DNA from: Loxodes magnus
Taxonomy: Eukaryota; Ciliophora; Karyorelictea; Loxodida; Loxodidae
Length of the DNA stretch: 64,000 nucleotides
NCBI GenBank assembly: GCA_946699065.1
Contig: CAMPDV010001283.1
Location: 1 to 64,000 of the forward strand
Direction: 5' to 3'
Shown: positions 1-13,655 of the stretch, piece after piece
Numbering within the stretch: the stretch's first letter is position 1
Layout of the letters: the number at the start of each line of letters is the position of its first letter
Made by a program: the position numbers and the translations under genes
Notes under the pieces: model-generated
Seen by the model: only the letters and a program-made list of their open reading frames with translations
Databases searched by the model: none
What the model was told of the DNA's origin: nothing

Positions 1-3000
1 GTTTAAGATTTTTAATTAGAATTTAAATCAAAACTATTGCATCTAGTATGATTTGTTGAAAATCTAAGTTAACCAAAAATAAAGCTTAAAATATTTAAGG
101 CATCATAACAGAAAACCATTCCTGTACAAGTTATCATTTCATCTAAGCAATAAGCTATTCATAGTTAATAGCATAAAGATGTAGATCCACTACTTACTAT
201 TAAAGCTATTATTCCTGTTGTTAATACCATAGGAATGATAACAGAACGAGATCCTTATGCAGTGAAATAAATTATTCTTCATAAGAAGTTAAGTTAAAAT
301 CAGAGACAGAATTAGGAATATTCTTTAATTTTCTCGATCTTCTTAAGATTTAGAATCTTTCGAATTATCTTATTCATTTTAAAATTCTTCAGTTTATTCA
401 ATTTTTTAAATGCATTATGAATTGAAGAGAATAAACTCATTTTAACAAGCTATGCAAATATCATTTTTAACTACAGTAAGAACATCCTATTAATTCACAC
501 TTTTAGCATTTTCCTTTTTCTAGATAATAACTTTAATCACATATAGTGCATTAATTAGTTTCATAGCTAAAATTATACAGTTCTTAAATATAGCATTTCA
601 TTATGTACATTTATTTTGGCTATTACTCTCTTAATTTTATTAGCAAGGTTTAAGACACTAATTGTCTACCAAAAATGTACCCTGTTAGCACTTTAAGTAG
701 TTATTGTCTTAATCACATTCTTCACATAGATCTATATAATATGAGCATGGATAACAATAGAAAGCATTCCTAATAAAATTCTATTTACATTAAAAGCATT
801 AATATTCATTACATTTTTCACAGTTCTCATATACTTAATCGCATAACTAGCATTCTTATTCCTTTTAAATTCATTTCTCAGCTGGACATGCTACTATACA
901 TCTACCTTCATAGAGATTATAGCTTGGAAAACATTTTAAGCATTTGCTATTTAAACATTCAGCACAGTTTTCTACTTATTAGCTACATAAAATACAACTT
1001 TCTTATTATTCTGAAATAACCCAACCTACTTAGCACTTATAGCATCTTCTTTCCTTTTCATCACATTCAATACAATTAGGAATTTAATTCTAGCAAGATT
1101 CACAGATAAAATCTTTATCTTCATCTTATTAATGTAAGGGACAATTTTCAACGCATTTATTATTGTAAAGCTTGAAAGGAAATTAACATTAAAGACATTA
1201 ATCTACATTGAAGCATTTATTACAGTTTGGATCTATTTATTAGCAAGATTAGCAGTTTCTACTATTTTAATCTATGAAATATCCTTCTTCACATCTCTAA
1301 CAAGTATATCCAGAGTTATCACATTCTTAGCAGTTTTATATCTTACAACTGCATTAGTTATTAGATAATTCAAAGCTATTCAAGCACTAAGTACACTTTA
1401 CTTCTTAGTTTAAATCTAGTTAACATTAACTACAATTCTTTATAGCAAATTAACAAGAAATACATAAGATTGATTTAAAAAGAATCCTAAAGTGCAACTA
1501 TTACACTATACTTTAGCATTTTAATTCTAGCAGCTTAAGCAGTTCTATATTTTATTAATGCAAATTTCACAAGTATTAGTGCCAACATCTAGATAAAATC
1601 CACTATAACAGCTAAGACAGTTATTAACTTTATTTCCAAAACAACTACTACAACTTTAATGACACACCAAGGAACAACTTTTTATATTTGGACTCTAGCA
1701 AACATCTCATATGCAACTTTTAGCGCAGTCATTATTATTAAATATGTCTTAAGAATCTTAAATATCTAGATAAGTATCATAAATATAAAACTTTGCATCG
1801 TAAATACTTCCTTTAAAGTTCTATTCTTTCTGATTACCTCCTAAACTTATTTTGCTCGCTTTATCAAACTATAAAAAGGTAGTTTATAAAGATTCACAAC
1901 TCAAAAACCTGATTATATATAAACTCAGATAAGCAAATTATCAATGGATTGGTTTATGATTTTAGACTAAGAGAAATAAAATATCACTTAAGAGTGTTAA
2001 TAGTCTTGGTTCATACAAAATTAATTTGGAAGGAATTTAAAGTAGCTTATAATCGAGAAGTTTAGTAATCAATTTCTTTTACTTATAAGACTAATTAACT
2101 GCTTAATGGTTTATCTATTCTAAAAATATATTTCATTACTATGCTTATAAATCTCTTATTTATCTTAATAATTATTAAGAATTTAATCCTATATTTTAGA
2201 ATCATAAAGATAAGCTATAGTTCTAAGTAGAGTATTTAGAAGGATCATATCCTAAATCTGCGAATGTAAACTAATTAGCTTATTATTAATCACTAACTGT
2301 AACTTCTTGCAAGCTTTAAGTAATATTAAAGAAATGCAAATTAGAGTCATCTTAAATATCAGAGAAAGGCATTACTTCTAATTGATAGAAGCACAAGGAT
2401 TATAATAGTTAATAATTTAAATTCAGTCTTATTCTGTTAAAATCTAGTCATAAGTATAAAATCTTGGTTGAAGGATTTATCCATTGAATTAAGGAAGTCC
2501 ATAATTAGAATCATAGAATGTTAACTAATTGCTTTAAAAAAAGTAGTTGAAAATAATTTTATCTTAAGCACATTTAAAATTCTATGCTTAGATATTGTCT
2601 ATTTAGCAAACACTAAGATTACCATTCTATGAAACTGAATATGACAAAAAAAATCACTAGTTTTTATCTGTTTTCTAATTAAAATAAAGGTCATAATTAA
2701 CACTAAATTTAAATCTTTGAATATTTTATACTGAATCGAATTATATGCTAATTAGAAAGTAATTAGATATTTTTAAATATCTTCTTGGTGAATACTCTTC
2801 TTAAATAAGAAAGAAGAATTCTTCTTAATCTGTTAATCCATAGTTTTTAATTCAAAAGCTCATAGAATAAGTTTGTGAAGAATATTAATAAGGATCATAT
2901 CCATAATCATCAAACTAAGTATTTTAATACATATTAGCTTCTTATGATTTTAGAGGTTTATCAGATAGTTCTATATATTTATATTTGGTTTATACTAATT

Positions 3001-4324
3001 CACAACTTTTTACTTCAGGAGAAGGGACATTAGCTACACTCTTTTTCTAAGTGACATGGAGTTTGATGTTAAGCTATTTATAAGAAATCATCATAGTCTA
3101 ATAGAGTATCAAAAAGATAAGTTCTAAATTAAAGAATTTGTCCAGTAAAAACTTAGTTGCTCCCTAAAATTATATAAGAGTATTCACTCCACTAAGGGCC
3201 AAAATGAAATTAGATTTCTCAACTTTATAGTCTTTTTCCTTTTGGAAGAATTACAATAGATGTAACTTCGCTGTTTGGTTTACTCAAAGTAATTCCAACA
3301 AATATCCAGCTTGAGCAATTTATAAAATTGTTTTACTCAATAATATAATAACTATCTTATTCCAAGTATAGTATTAATTTGAAAGTATACTTATTATTTT
3401 AACTTTATGCTAGCAAAAAGTTTAAACTAACTTATTCAAAAACTCATATGTTTTATTCAATCTCTTCTTAGCAATTGCTTTAAATCCAAGTAGAAAAACT
3501 AATATATTATGCTGAGTATCTTAACATATAAATTTAATTATTTAATAGTTCAACTATTTTGCCAGATTTATCTTATATAGATAAATAAGGAATATTGTTG
3601 GGAGTGATGCTTTAGAATTAATAATTTTAGCAATTTGCTATCTCAAGTCCATTGCACTAGCTACCACAGTTCTAAATGCATGGAATAAGATTATGGCTTC
3701 ATAAAAGTCTTCAGATATTTGATAAGAGTCGTAAATTCAGAACAAAAGCTATAAAATTTTTCCCGCCACACTTTTATTTTCTTAATTCCCTATTATAATA
3801 ACGGAGTTATCAGAATATCTTTGTATAAGATACCTACTTAGACCTTTTTCATCACATTTCTTGCCAAACCCAGTTGTAGAATATTACGAGTAGCAAAATA
3901 TGAGGTCTCCTTTTTAGCCTAACACCTTATATTTAAGCCCTAAAAACATTCACTGATTACAAGTTTACTCTAGATTGAAAGTTTCGCATTCTGAGAATTA
4001 ATCATTGGTATCAGAATGGCAGAAAGAGAGAACCTATTCTTTATTTTCTTTTTATTGTAAAGTTACTTCAACTTTATAAATATCATCAGAGTTTATGGAA
4101 TAGAGATATCTCTTCTCAAAGTCCTTGCAGTTATTTCATACTCATAAAGTTAAAGTTATTGATTATGAACTTTATGACATCAAGTAATATCACTAATCTC
4201 AAGTGTATATCTATTAATAAGTACTCGAGCTGATTTCCTAGGATTAAAAGAAATCACTTAGTTCATAATAAGCTTGCGCTTTAGCATTATATTTACATAA
4301 ACAAAGAAAGAGAAGAATTTGCAT
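1..4324 (-). CDS. Cysteine-rich LamG-like secreted/membrane protein (3' end beyond left edge)
   Basis: The frame starts at the ATG at 4324-4322 with a signal peptide (MQILLFLCLC then KYNAKAQA). A LamG/concanavalin-like segment lies near 3330-3170 (residues ~330-385, motif WIFVGIT). A second lies near 1960-1770 (~790-850, motif SLGGN followed by FKGSIYDAKFY). From ~1730 to ~480 (~865-1280) come dense furin/GFR-type repeats with CxxC spacing such as CIECDEK and CAECLNSKC. A hydrophobic helix (VIIPMVLTTGIIALIV) lies at ~250-190, followed by more Cys-containing sequence to base 1. This architecture is typical of the large ciliate cysteine-rich membrane-protein families; ligand and function are unknown. 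TAA/TAG are Gln throughout and several in-frame TGA fit Trp (SIH-TGA-QFAYLS). Single-base shifts in A/T runs near 570, 1450 and 3050 mean either slight decay or consensus errors, so it may be a pseudogene. The family is clear; intactness is not. Confidence 0.72.
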
Positions 4325-7300
4325 GTAGAACCTATTAGGCACATACATTTTTAGCGAATTATAATTCAAATTAAACAAAAGAATGTAAAAGAATCAGTTT
4401 AATAGTTGTTGAAATAACTTCTATCAATTAAGCATTTATTTTCAAAAGCTAAGCTAAAAGATATAATTATAATTTTAAATTTAATATAGTAGGTATATTG
4501 TTAAAAAGTCTATTTATATAAATTTAGAAGCTAAGTCAATCTAAATGCTCTTTATACTAAGCATACATTGATTCATTTAAATGGTTTATCATTTATCATA
4601 CTAAAGAAAATAATTTAAATTTTATATATATTAATAGCTGTATGATCCTTAGATATACCTGAGAGTTATTAGTTATTTGAATAGTTTAAGGTAAGTACCA
4701 TGTAAATAATTTATCTTCAGTATATCATTCTTTTATTTCTAGTTTATGAAATAAATTATTTTAACTATTAATATATGCTAAATTCATTTATCATTTATAG
4801 TAACCCAATAAAAATAATTTTGGTTTAATTATTTAGGTATTTTAGGCTAAAATCTCATTACAAATAAATTTCAATTTAATAGTTATTTGCCTACATTTAA
4901 AATATTTCCTTAAACTTATATGAATCATTAACTTAGCTTTCTTTTTTATTAATAATTTAAAATACCTAGACAGAGTATAAGAATGAGAGATAATTATTTG
5001 GTATGTCTAATTAAAAATAAGTTTAGCAGCTTATGATAATTGCTTTGACTAAATATTATTATCTCTATCTTAAATTTAGGTTTGCTTGTATATTTTTATA
5101 TATCTTTTATAATTTCCTTTTTATTTTGGAAATTTTTTTATTGTTTTGTATGTAAAGTAACTAAATACTCACTTGTTGCTATAAAAATATTTATTTTTTG
5201 CTAAAGTTTAACTCTTTATAAGCTTTATAAAAAAGGAAATAGATATGCAAATATTCTTTAAAATATTCTGGTTAACCCTTAATCGTTGATAACTTCTATT
5301 AGTTAAGAAAAACATCTAATACAAATTAAAAAAGAAAGTCTTTAAGCTTAATGAAGATATAATATTTAGTAAAACAGGAAGAAAGATGTAAAAGGCTAAT
5401 AATTTTAATTAAAATCCCAAGGTAAAATAATAAAATACAGTTGATTAAAGGTAATCTATGTGTATAATATCGCTAATATTTTTCTTATTTTAAGTTTAAG
5501 TTTATAATTTTAGATAAATTATAAATATAACTAAATAGAGCTTAGTCAATATCTACTATACTTCTTTATAATTTAGCTTATTAAATTTTTCTATAAGCAA
5601 AATAAAAATAATTATAAATAAAAAAGCATTGAGATAATTTGGAGAAAAATGATAAGAACTTGTATAATATAAAAATAATAATTAATAGCTTATTATATCT
5701 AACTATTTAAATCAATTATATCTTATGAATATTTAAATCTATTTGAAGTCTTTACCTTAAATTGAAGTTTAAAAAAAATAAAAGGATAAAATTATAAAAT
5801 AACTTGTAAAGTATTAGATTTATTTGCATGAATGAAATATAGTAATTATTTGTTTTTGCTATTCTTTACGAATGTTCAATTTTTGAAATGTAGATTATTA
5901 ATTTATAAAACTTTGACTCTATAAAATATTTCTAAATATAGTTAAAGTTATTTTTAATTCTTAAACTGATATCAGCCTATTGAATTTATTTTATTTCATT
6001 TGATAAGTATAATTTGAAGAAAAAAATTCATAGTTAACTTTAAGTTTTACAATATCATCTTTAAAAATAGTGTTATATCATGATAATAATTTATATGTGA
6101 AAAAGTTAGAAAAAATTGTTGTCAACTCAACATTGTATCATCTCAAGCTAATTAAAACTTTCTCTAATATCCCTATGATTACTTACAATCTTAGAGATAT
6201 AATGATTATAATTAATTTTAAAATCTTTTAATATTTATTAAAGCATAATTAAATGTCCAAGAAAAAATAATGAAACTAATGCATTATGCTTTTTAATATC
6301 CTTTAGGATTCTTTGTACTATATATTTAGTTAGATTCTGTTTTAAAAATAGAATCTACTAGTGTTACTGTAATTAAAATCAAGAAAAAAATTCTAAAAAA
6401 AGTTCTTGTATAGTTATCTCAAAACGCTAAAGAGATTTACCTCAATTTTATTTTTACCTCTATTAAATTTCTTTGCTTATTTAAAGTTATCACAAAAACT
6501 TTCCTATAATTTTATCTTTATATAAAATGCTAGCTTCTTAATTATTTTATCATCTTTAAAAAATAAATTTAGAATAAATAAGAAAGTATTCCTACTCTTC
6601 ATCACTACTTAAAGAATATGCTATCTCACTTTTCCAAATTTATTATATTTTTACCTAAATAAAAAATAAGTTAAATAATTATCTAACTAAATATACCTGC
6701 TTATAATAATTCTTCTTTAACTAATATAGTAATTCTTTACTTATCTATGAAACTTAGATTTAGATTAGAATGCTTAATTTTTTAAATAGATGCTATAATT
6801 GTATTTATTTTATGTAAAACTAATTTCCAGATACTAAATTAAGATTTTTATATTAAACTAATTATAATTTTATTTTCCATCAAGGTCATTAAATCAATCT
6901 ACTTTTTTTAAATAAAAAACCTAATATCTTCCTTTAAAATGTTCAAAATAAAAAAACTCTCGATGAGATATTAAAACTTCAATCAAATTATGCTATTTTT
7001 ATAATAATTTTAACTTACTAAGATGATTTACCAAAAGAGTTAAAGCCAATAATTTGAGAAAATTAAGAAAATATTAAAAGTAATTAAAAGATTAAAAAGC
7101 TTGGATTTTTATATGAAAAATATTTATTTTCTAAATAGAAAATAAATCTAAATCCAAATTTTAGTAATTATTCCTTTTGTGCGATGCAATAACTAAATCA
7201 TATAGAATCTAAGAATATTTATAATAGAAAAATTTATCTCTTTTATTAGTATCTAACTTAATTATATAATAATTTTCTTACTATTTATCTATATATTCTA

Positions 7301-9333
7301 TCTATTAAATTATAATTAAATTTAAATTAAAGGAATTTTAGAAGTTATAAAAGATGCGATTCTTTTTTCATAGTTCTTTATGATTATCAAGAGATATGTC
7401 TATAATCGAAAAATTTAAAAACTATCAAGCTTTATATATGGGTTAGATCAATTTTAATTTAATCTTTCTTTTAATCTTAACTTATAATGCATTAATGCTT
7501 TAGTTTTTTAATTAATTTTTAGTTTCTTTCTTCTTTTGAAAGATTTTTTCTAAATTTATATTTCTCTTAGTTTACTAATGCAAGTCTGATCTTATAATTG
7601 TTTATATTATCTAAAATATATGAATATACAATTTAAATCTAGATACATCAATAAATCTATTATTATATAACTTTACCAAACTATTTCTATTAAATTATTA
7701 GTAAAGAGACTTTTTTGTTTTCTTTTTATTTTATTAAGAAAGAAGCATTTTATTTTATTTTAGAATAATACTCATTTTGTTTATTTCCTTTTTGATTTCA
7801 TTTAATTTTTCTTTTTAGCAATATTATTGAAATTTGCTTACCTTTATTATTTAACTTCTATTACAAATTTTTAAGTAAATTGGTCATTTTCGAAATAAAT
7901 GGAGAGCAATCCCATTTGTTATATTAAATAAATAAAAAAGCTTTTAAGTTATTACTAAGGTTGATTATTAATAACTACTTGGTATGAATGGTATAAATCC
8001 TTATATATTAAATATGCTAATTAAAAAGGATAAGCTTTTCTTTTGATTATAGCAGATGATAACTTTAATTTTATAGATTTAAATTATTTACTTATATATC
8101 CTTAAATCCTCCTAAGTTTAATATAATAGCTAAATTATAAGGAACAATTAATCCTTTCTTTATTTTAACTTAATTTATAAATTAATTTACATTCTTTGCA
8201 TTAAAGTCCTTTATTTAATCAATAGAAGAATTCTAATTTAGTTTTTAGCTTATACTTTATAACTTATTTTAAAACTCCTTAGATGAAAATTATATAAATA
8301 ACATTTTTGGATTTTATTTATTATAAAGTTTTAAATTAAGTTAATAACTATTATTATATTTCTATACAATAAAAATTAATTATTATATATTAATACTTAT
8401 CTTTACTAATATTCAAGTTTCACTATTTATCAAATATTTATTATTGCCATATGAAATTTATACATTTAATTTAACCTTAATTTATAAGAATAAATTAAAA
8501 CTTTAATCTTTTTTCTCATTATATAACTAATTCAAATTAAATGTATAAAAATATCATTTTTAACTATTTTGTGCTGTTTCTTCTTCATAATAGTTATAAT
8601 TTTATTGTTATTTTAGCTGTATTCATAACCAAGTTATTTTGCTAGTATTTTAAGGTTTAATTATTTTTGCATAAATTTTAATTAATTAAAGGAATGAAGT
8701 TGTAATATATTTATTAATAAATAAAGCTTTATCTATAATTTCTTAATTAATTTAAATAAATAATTCATTGGATTTCTTTAAATACTTATAATGCTAACTT
8801 CTCATATGTTTTACTATTTTAGACTGCACCTTTAAGATACCCTGCTTTTTAATTTGCTTTATTGATGTTTTTTTAATACTAAAGGTAACTTTAAAGAAAA
8901 TTTAGCTTTCTATTATAACTTAATAATTATATGCTTATCGCTAACCTTTTTTATAATAAATATCTTCATTATTGCAAGATAAACCCTTGGTTTATGCAAT
9001 TAATACATCCAATTGTTTAAATTTATTAAAGACCATCTTATAACAAACTGGACTATAAATTAATTCCACTTTTATTTGTAAGAATGTTCATATCTAAGTT
9101 TTTTATCAAGCTGCTTTTAAATAAAATAATTTTCTAATAAATGAAGAAACCATTAAGATAGAAATTAAAATAAGCATTAATAAATATAGGAATCTTAGAA
9201 TAAATACCAATCAAGTACTAAGATACAGAGAGAGCTAGTAATAATAAATATTTAGATACTTTTATAATTATTATTGTAGAGTATAATTAATAGATAAAAT
9301 AAATAAATCTAATCATTTTCATTTTTAAGCATA
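4325..9333. other. Gene-poor AT-rich intergenic DNA
   Basis: About 5 kb upstream of the cysteine-rich gene without a frame I can assign. It contains long A/T runs and one visible foldback at about 7100-7165, where TTGGATTT and TATTTATTTTCT have complementary partners on either side of a short AT-rich centre. At 8051-8090 one plus-strand frame reads LLIIADDNFNF, resembling a reverse-transcriptase ADD motif, but nothing around it supports that reading. Confidence 0.6.
7098..7166. repeat. Imperfect inverted repeat (hairpin)
   Basis: TTGGATTTTTAT on the left and AAATCCAA on the right, with an inner TATTTATTTTCT / AGAAAATAAAT pair, form an imperfect hairpin of about 65 bases. It sits in non-coding DNA. 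It could be a decayed small foldback element or chance in AT-rich sequence. Confidence 0.4.
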
Positions 9334-9825
9334 ATGCTCATTATTAAATTACAGTCAATTTGAATATTTTAGAAATTTTATAGTAATATAGTGAAATAAG
9401 TTACTTTTGTGGAGTAATAGGAATATAATTTTAATTACAAAGGGAAAGAGAATAATTAATTATCTAATTGTGAGATTGCTTTAATCTGCTATCTAGAATA
9501 ATAAAGAAAAATAGCTGAAGCTTTAGAATAGAAAATCTTCTTTCACAACTTTTAAAAAATTATTTAAAGTTTTAATTTAGAAAAAAAACATAATAAGCAG
9601 ACTTAAAGAAATTAAAAAAAGAATAAGATAGCTACTATGATTTAAATAAATAAGCAAGGGAAAATGAAAAAATTTTAGGTTAAGAAAGACTTTAATTATG
9701 ACTCATTTCATGAGATTAAAAAATTGAATAGAAGCAATAAAAACATTGAGTCAGTTAGAATGCTTCTTATTAACTTACAAGAAAATATTGCCATTCAAGG
9801 TATTTTTAGCTGGCTAAAGAAATGA
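9334..9825 (+). CDS. Possible small hypothetical protein (164 codons)
   Basis: With TAA/TAG as Gln and one internal TGA as Trp (SI-TGA-IFQ), a frame runs from the ATG at 9334 to the TGA at 9823-9825. The product is basic and hydrophilic, with stretches such as EIALICYLEQQRKIAEALE and KKDFNYDSFHEIKKLNRS that read more like protein than the surrounding DNA. I do not recognise a domain. In AT-rich DNA with a single possible stop codon, frames of this length arise by chance, so the call rests only on composition. It may equally be a fragment of an older gene. Confidence 0.25.
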
Positions 9826-10544
9826 AATAAATTATAGAGTTTTAATAATTTCATCTAAATATCTTATTTAAATTATTGAACTATATTTACCAATAATTAT
9901 GAAAGTATACACCTTTTATGATTATTGCAAATCTTTATTTTATTAGAATTAACTAACTTTAATATTAAAATAAATTGTAAAAGAATAATTTCATTAAAAA
10001 TGATATAAATATATAAGGAAAAAAGAATTAAATTAAGTTTATAATTAAAGCAAAATTAGTAAATAAGATATAGCATTTTTATATCTAAATATTTATATTG
10101 CTTATAAATCTAAAAATTCATCAAATAAGCAACCAAACAAAATTGTTTACTTTATTTAATTATAATTGATTGACTTATCTATTCTAAATTAATATCATTA
10201 TATAATAATTTTATTATGAAGCAGTTTAAAATAAGCTATTTAAGTATTATTAATTAAGCCTCAGACAAGGTTATTAGGAATAATATAACAAGTACCCTTA
10301 TCTTCTTTTTATTGTATACAAATATAAAAGTATAAAATATCTCTCTTATTTTTAAATTTTTATCTTCTATATAAGGATAAGCATTCTTAGTATAATATAA
10401 TTGGAATACTTAAAGAGTTTAGATTATAAATTATTTAATAGAGATAAACTAAGAAATTTCGAAAATAGTTTTAAACAATTTAGCTATGCAATTTCTTTTA
10501 AATGGAAAACTTTAAAAAGTATAATCCAGTTGATTATCTTTTTG
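9826..10544. other. Intergenic AT-rich DNA
   Basis: No recognisable gene, RNA or repeat in this stretch. Confidence 0.5.
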
Positions 10545-11000
10545 ATTGATTGAACAGGATTTTTTTGTAGCAACAATATTAGCTTCTACATTTTTAGTTA
10601 CAAAAAATCCACTTACTAAGTTATTTTCAGTCCAATATCTGGTAAAATTACTATATTTCCTCTAATCCAAACATTATTTCCTGCTTTAATAGGTTTCGCA
10701 AATTTCTTTCGTTCTTATCTACTTTTAAAGTCTATTCCATGTGTAGTTGCTAAAAGCTAAAATTAGGAGTTACCAAGACATTGTATCCTATAACTATTTC
10801 TTACAGTCCAAAATTCATTGTTAAAGTTAAAGAAATTGCTTTAGCCAATTTAAAATGCTAGAAGTTATTTTCTTAAGGTTTGATAATTTTAACTAAAACA
10901 TATAAAGCAATTAAGACTTTCCTCCTATCAAAAAATTTGATATGCTATCAACTTAAACTTGCTGGTTTTATAAAGATAATGAATTTATTTATATTAGAGG
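10545..11000 (-). pseudogene. Hexapeptide O-acetyltransferase pseudogene, copy 1 (internal deletion)
   Basis: Read on the minus strand, this is a decayed copy of the acetyltransferase at 20850-21574. The hexapeptide beta-helix end (an AKPIKAGNN-like stretch, then I/V-G repeats) is readable at 10570-10700. The membrane-anchor end is readable at 10880-10990. The part of the maltose-acetyltransferase domain between the membrane anchor and the GYNIRIG motif (about 240 bases) is missing, and several frameshifts are present. It lies at the left end of the segment repeated at 56725-59140, where the acetyltransferase carries the same internal deletion, so gene loss preceded that duplication. Confidence 0.75.
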
Positions 11001-13655
11001 AATTTAAAGCATTCCAATTATTTTTAAAAAACTTAAAATTAAATTATTATAATTTTAAATGGATTTAATTTAAAGAATCCCATATTAGCTACCGTTAACT
11101 AGCTTAAATCAAATTTTCTTATTTCATATTAAGAGTTTAAATTTAAGATGTATGAAATTATCAAATTTAATATTGCTAATCCTTAAGCATTGCTTAATAA
11201 TCAAGAAAAAGGCCACATTTTACAAAAATTTTCCTCTTAAAAGCAAATATATTAAATATAAAATTTCTCTTAAATTATATCTTTTTCTTCAAGCTAATTA
11301 ATAAATTAAGTTTAATTTAACTAAATGAAATATCTTTATATAAGCTATTACATCTTAATTAGCTAATTTTAAGCTAAAGTTTAAAATTTAATAAAGTAAA
11401 GCATATAATAATAAATACCTTAAACTTACGCTTCTTTTAAAATATTAAACAATTATTAAATATTAATAAGCTTATACATCCAATATATAAAGTTAGAAAC
11501 TTTTGTATTTTAATTAACTAATTAAACAATAAAAAATATAATAATTATATAGATTTAAAATATTTTAGCTTTAATTATAAATAGACAATAAATTTATAAT
11601 TATAGATAAATAGTTAAATAAAAGTTTTATAACTTATTTATTTTAAATATAATAGCTATCTCTTATTAATTTAGTAATTTATAGCTATTTATTTAAATAT
11701 ATTACCCTCATAATTATTCTTTAATATTCTAATCTTATCTTTAATTTTTATCTTTTAAAGACTGCATTTTATCTTACTTATCTAGTATTTTATTTTAAAA
11801 CAATTAGAAGATATAATAAAGCTAAAATTTATGAAATATATCTTGATAAATAATTAAACTTGCAATTAATTTAATTAGCAGCATTAAACACAAAGAGTAT
11901 TCGAAAATAAATAAATGATTTAAAGACTCTTACCTTTAATAATTAACTTACAAATGCTTATAAATATTGTCCTTTAAAATGAAGGATATAAACTAATGAA
12001 TGAGACATTTGATTATAAATATTAATGTATATACTTTTTTAAATAATTCAACTTTATAACTAATCTCAATTATAGCTCTTTGCTATTATATGTTATTTTA
12101 TTGAACTTTCAAACATTGATAATAAAATTTAAAAAGAGATTTATCTAGCGTCAACCTTGTTAATTTTCATAAGCTTATTATCTAAATTTTAAATTATTAT
12201 AGGCTTGGTAATATCAAGCTAAACCTTAATAATCATGAAAAGAAAAACTTTAATAGCTAAATAAAGAATTTAAGGTTTTAGTTATGATAAAATAAAGAGA
12301 GGTTATAAGTAAGTTTTACTAATACTAAAAATAAAATAAATGAGATTTATAAAAACTAATTAAATTCTAAATTACTTAATGATGAAGAATAGAAAGATAT
12401 AACAATTTGCAAAAAAGATATATATATTTAAAATAACTAATAACTCTATTTAATTAAATTTTAATTATAATTATATTATGGAATAATATCTTTCTAAACT
12501 TGCTTAAATTATTAATATAGTGAAAAGAGAAATTTAAAAAAGATCTGACCTCGCTAGAGATTTAATTATTATGCGACAATTAATTTGAAAAAGGAACAAC
12601 CTTGAAGACGAAATCAATCTTTGAGTATTTGTTTAAAATAAACTAAACATAATCATTCTTAAAGAAAACTTTTTATAGCATTATCTTTTAATTTAGCTTA
12701 TAAAAAAACGGTATACCCAGTTTATAGGATTTAATTAAGAATAATCTAATTTATTAAGTGATTTATAATTTATGGTAAATTTGTGAAATATTTATAATGG
12801 ATAGTTACTAAAAATATTATAAAGGTAAAGATAGACGTATGATATACATAGTTCTTTATGTTATTCTAAAGAACACAATTTTATATTCTAATTAAGCAGA
12901 CTTTCCTATAAATTTTTAAATCTTTAATCTAATTAAAAATATAATTAAAATTTTATTTCATTAAAATATAAAAAACATTTAGATATAATCTTATAAACAT
13001 ATATTTGGTAAATTTTACTATTAATTGTAAGTAATATCTTAGATATTTATCTAAATAGTTAATTAATTATTTAATTAATTAAATGAGATTTAACACTCTA
13101 CATTAGTTAAGTTTAACTAAGTTAATTAATTTTTTTATTTTATTGATATAATAAATTTAAAAGGTAGATATGCTGATAATTATTATATATCTTTCAACTA
13201 AAATCAAATATTTAATAAAAGATCTTCGTACTTATATAATTTAAAATTTAACAATTTAAGATTTTTAACATTATAAATATTAAAGAAATTTTCTTTATAA
13301 ATCATAACTAAATTAGAAGTTCTTTTGTATTAATATTATTAATCTTGCAAATTTAAATTGATGTAAAGGCTTGGCTCAAAGATACTAAGCTTTTCTACTT
13401 TAATTTAAATTTAAAAATTAAAATTCCAAATAAAAATAAAATGTATATAGCTGTATAATTTATAGAATTAATAAAGAATTTAACTATAATTATCTTAGAA
13501 ATCTATAAGCCTAATTAGACATTATTTTAATGGATATATTTTTTTTTATTACTCTTATTATTTTTACCTTTACTAAATTATCAGCTTAAGGCTTTTTATA
13601 TTTTATCCTTTATTCTGCTTAATAAATATCATTTTTTTTAAATAGCTAGCATTTT
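10740..13655. repeat. Segmental duplication, copy 1
   Basis: This 2.9-kb segment matches 56725-59140 in the same orientation, with many substitutions and small indels. Shared landmarks: the acetyltransferase remnant at the left, TTTTATCTTTTAAAGACTGC near 11745 and 57235, AGGTTTTAGTTATGATAAAA near 12271 and 57761, and TACCTTTACTAAATTATCAG near 13565 and 59048. Copy 2 lacks about 0.5 kb around 11210-11690. The right boundary falls at the 3' end of the unrecognised gene that starts at 13629. Weaker similarity extends to the third locus at 20850-23000. Confidence 0.8.

Noticed and set aside
8040..8090. Plus-strand LLIIADDNFNF resembling a reverse-transcriptase ADD motif
   Set aside because: No other reverse-transcriptase motif is readable upstream or downstream, and a different frame is open for longer.
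10880..11068. Plus-strand 62-codon ORF
   Set aside because: It is antisense to the acetyltransferase pseudogene copy 1 and only reflects that remnant.
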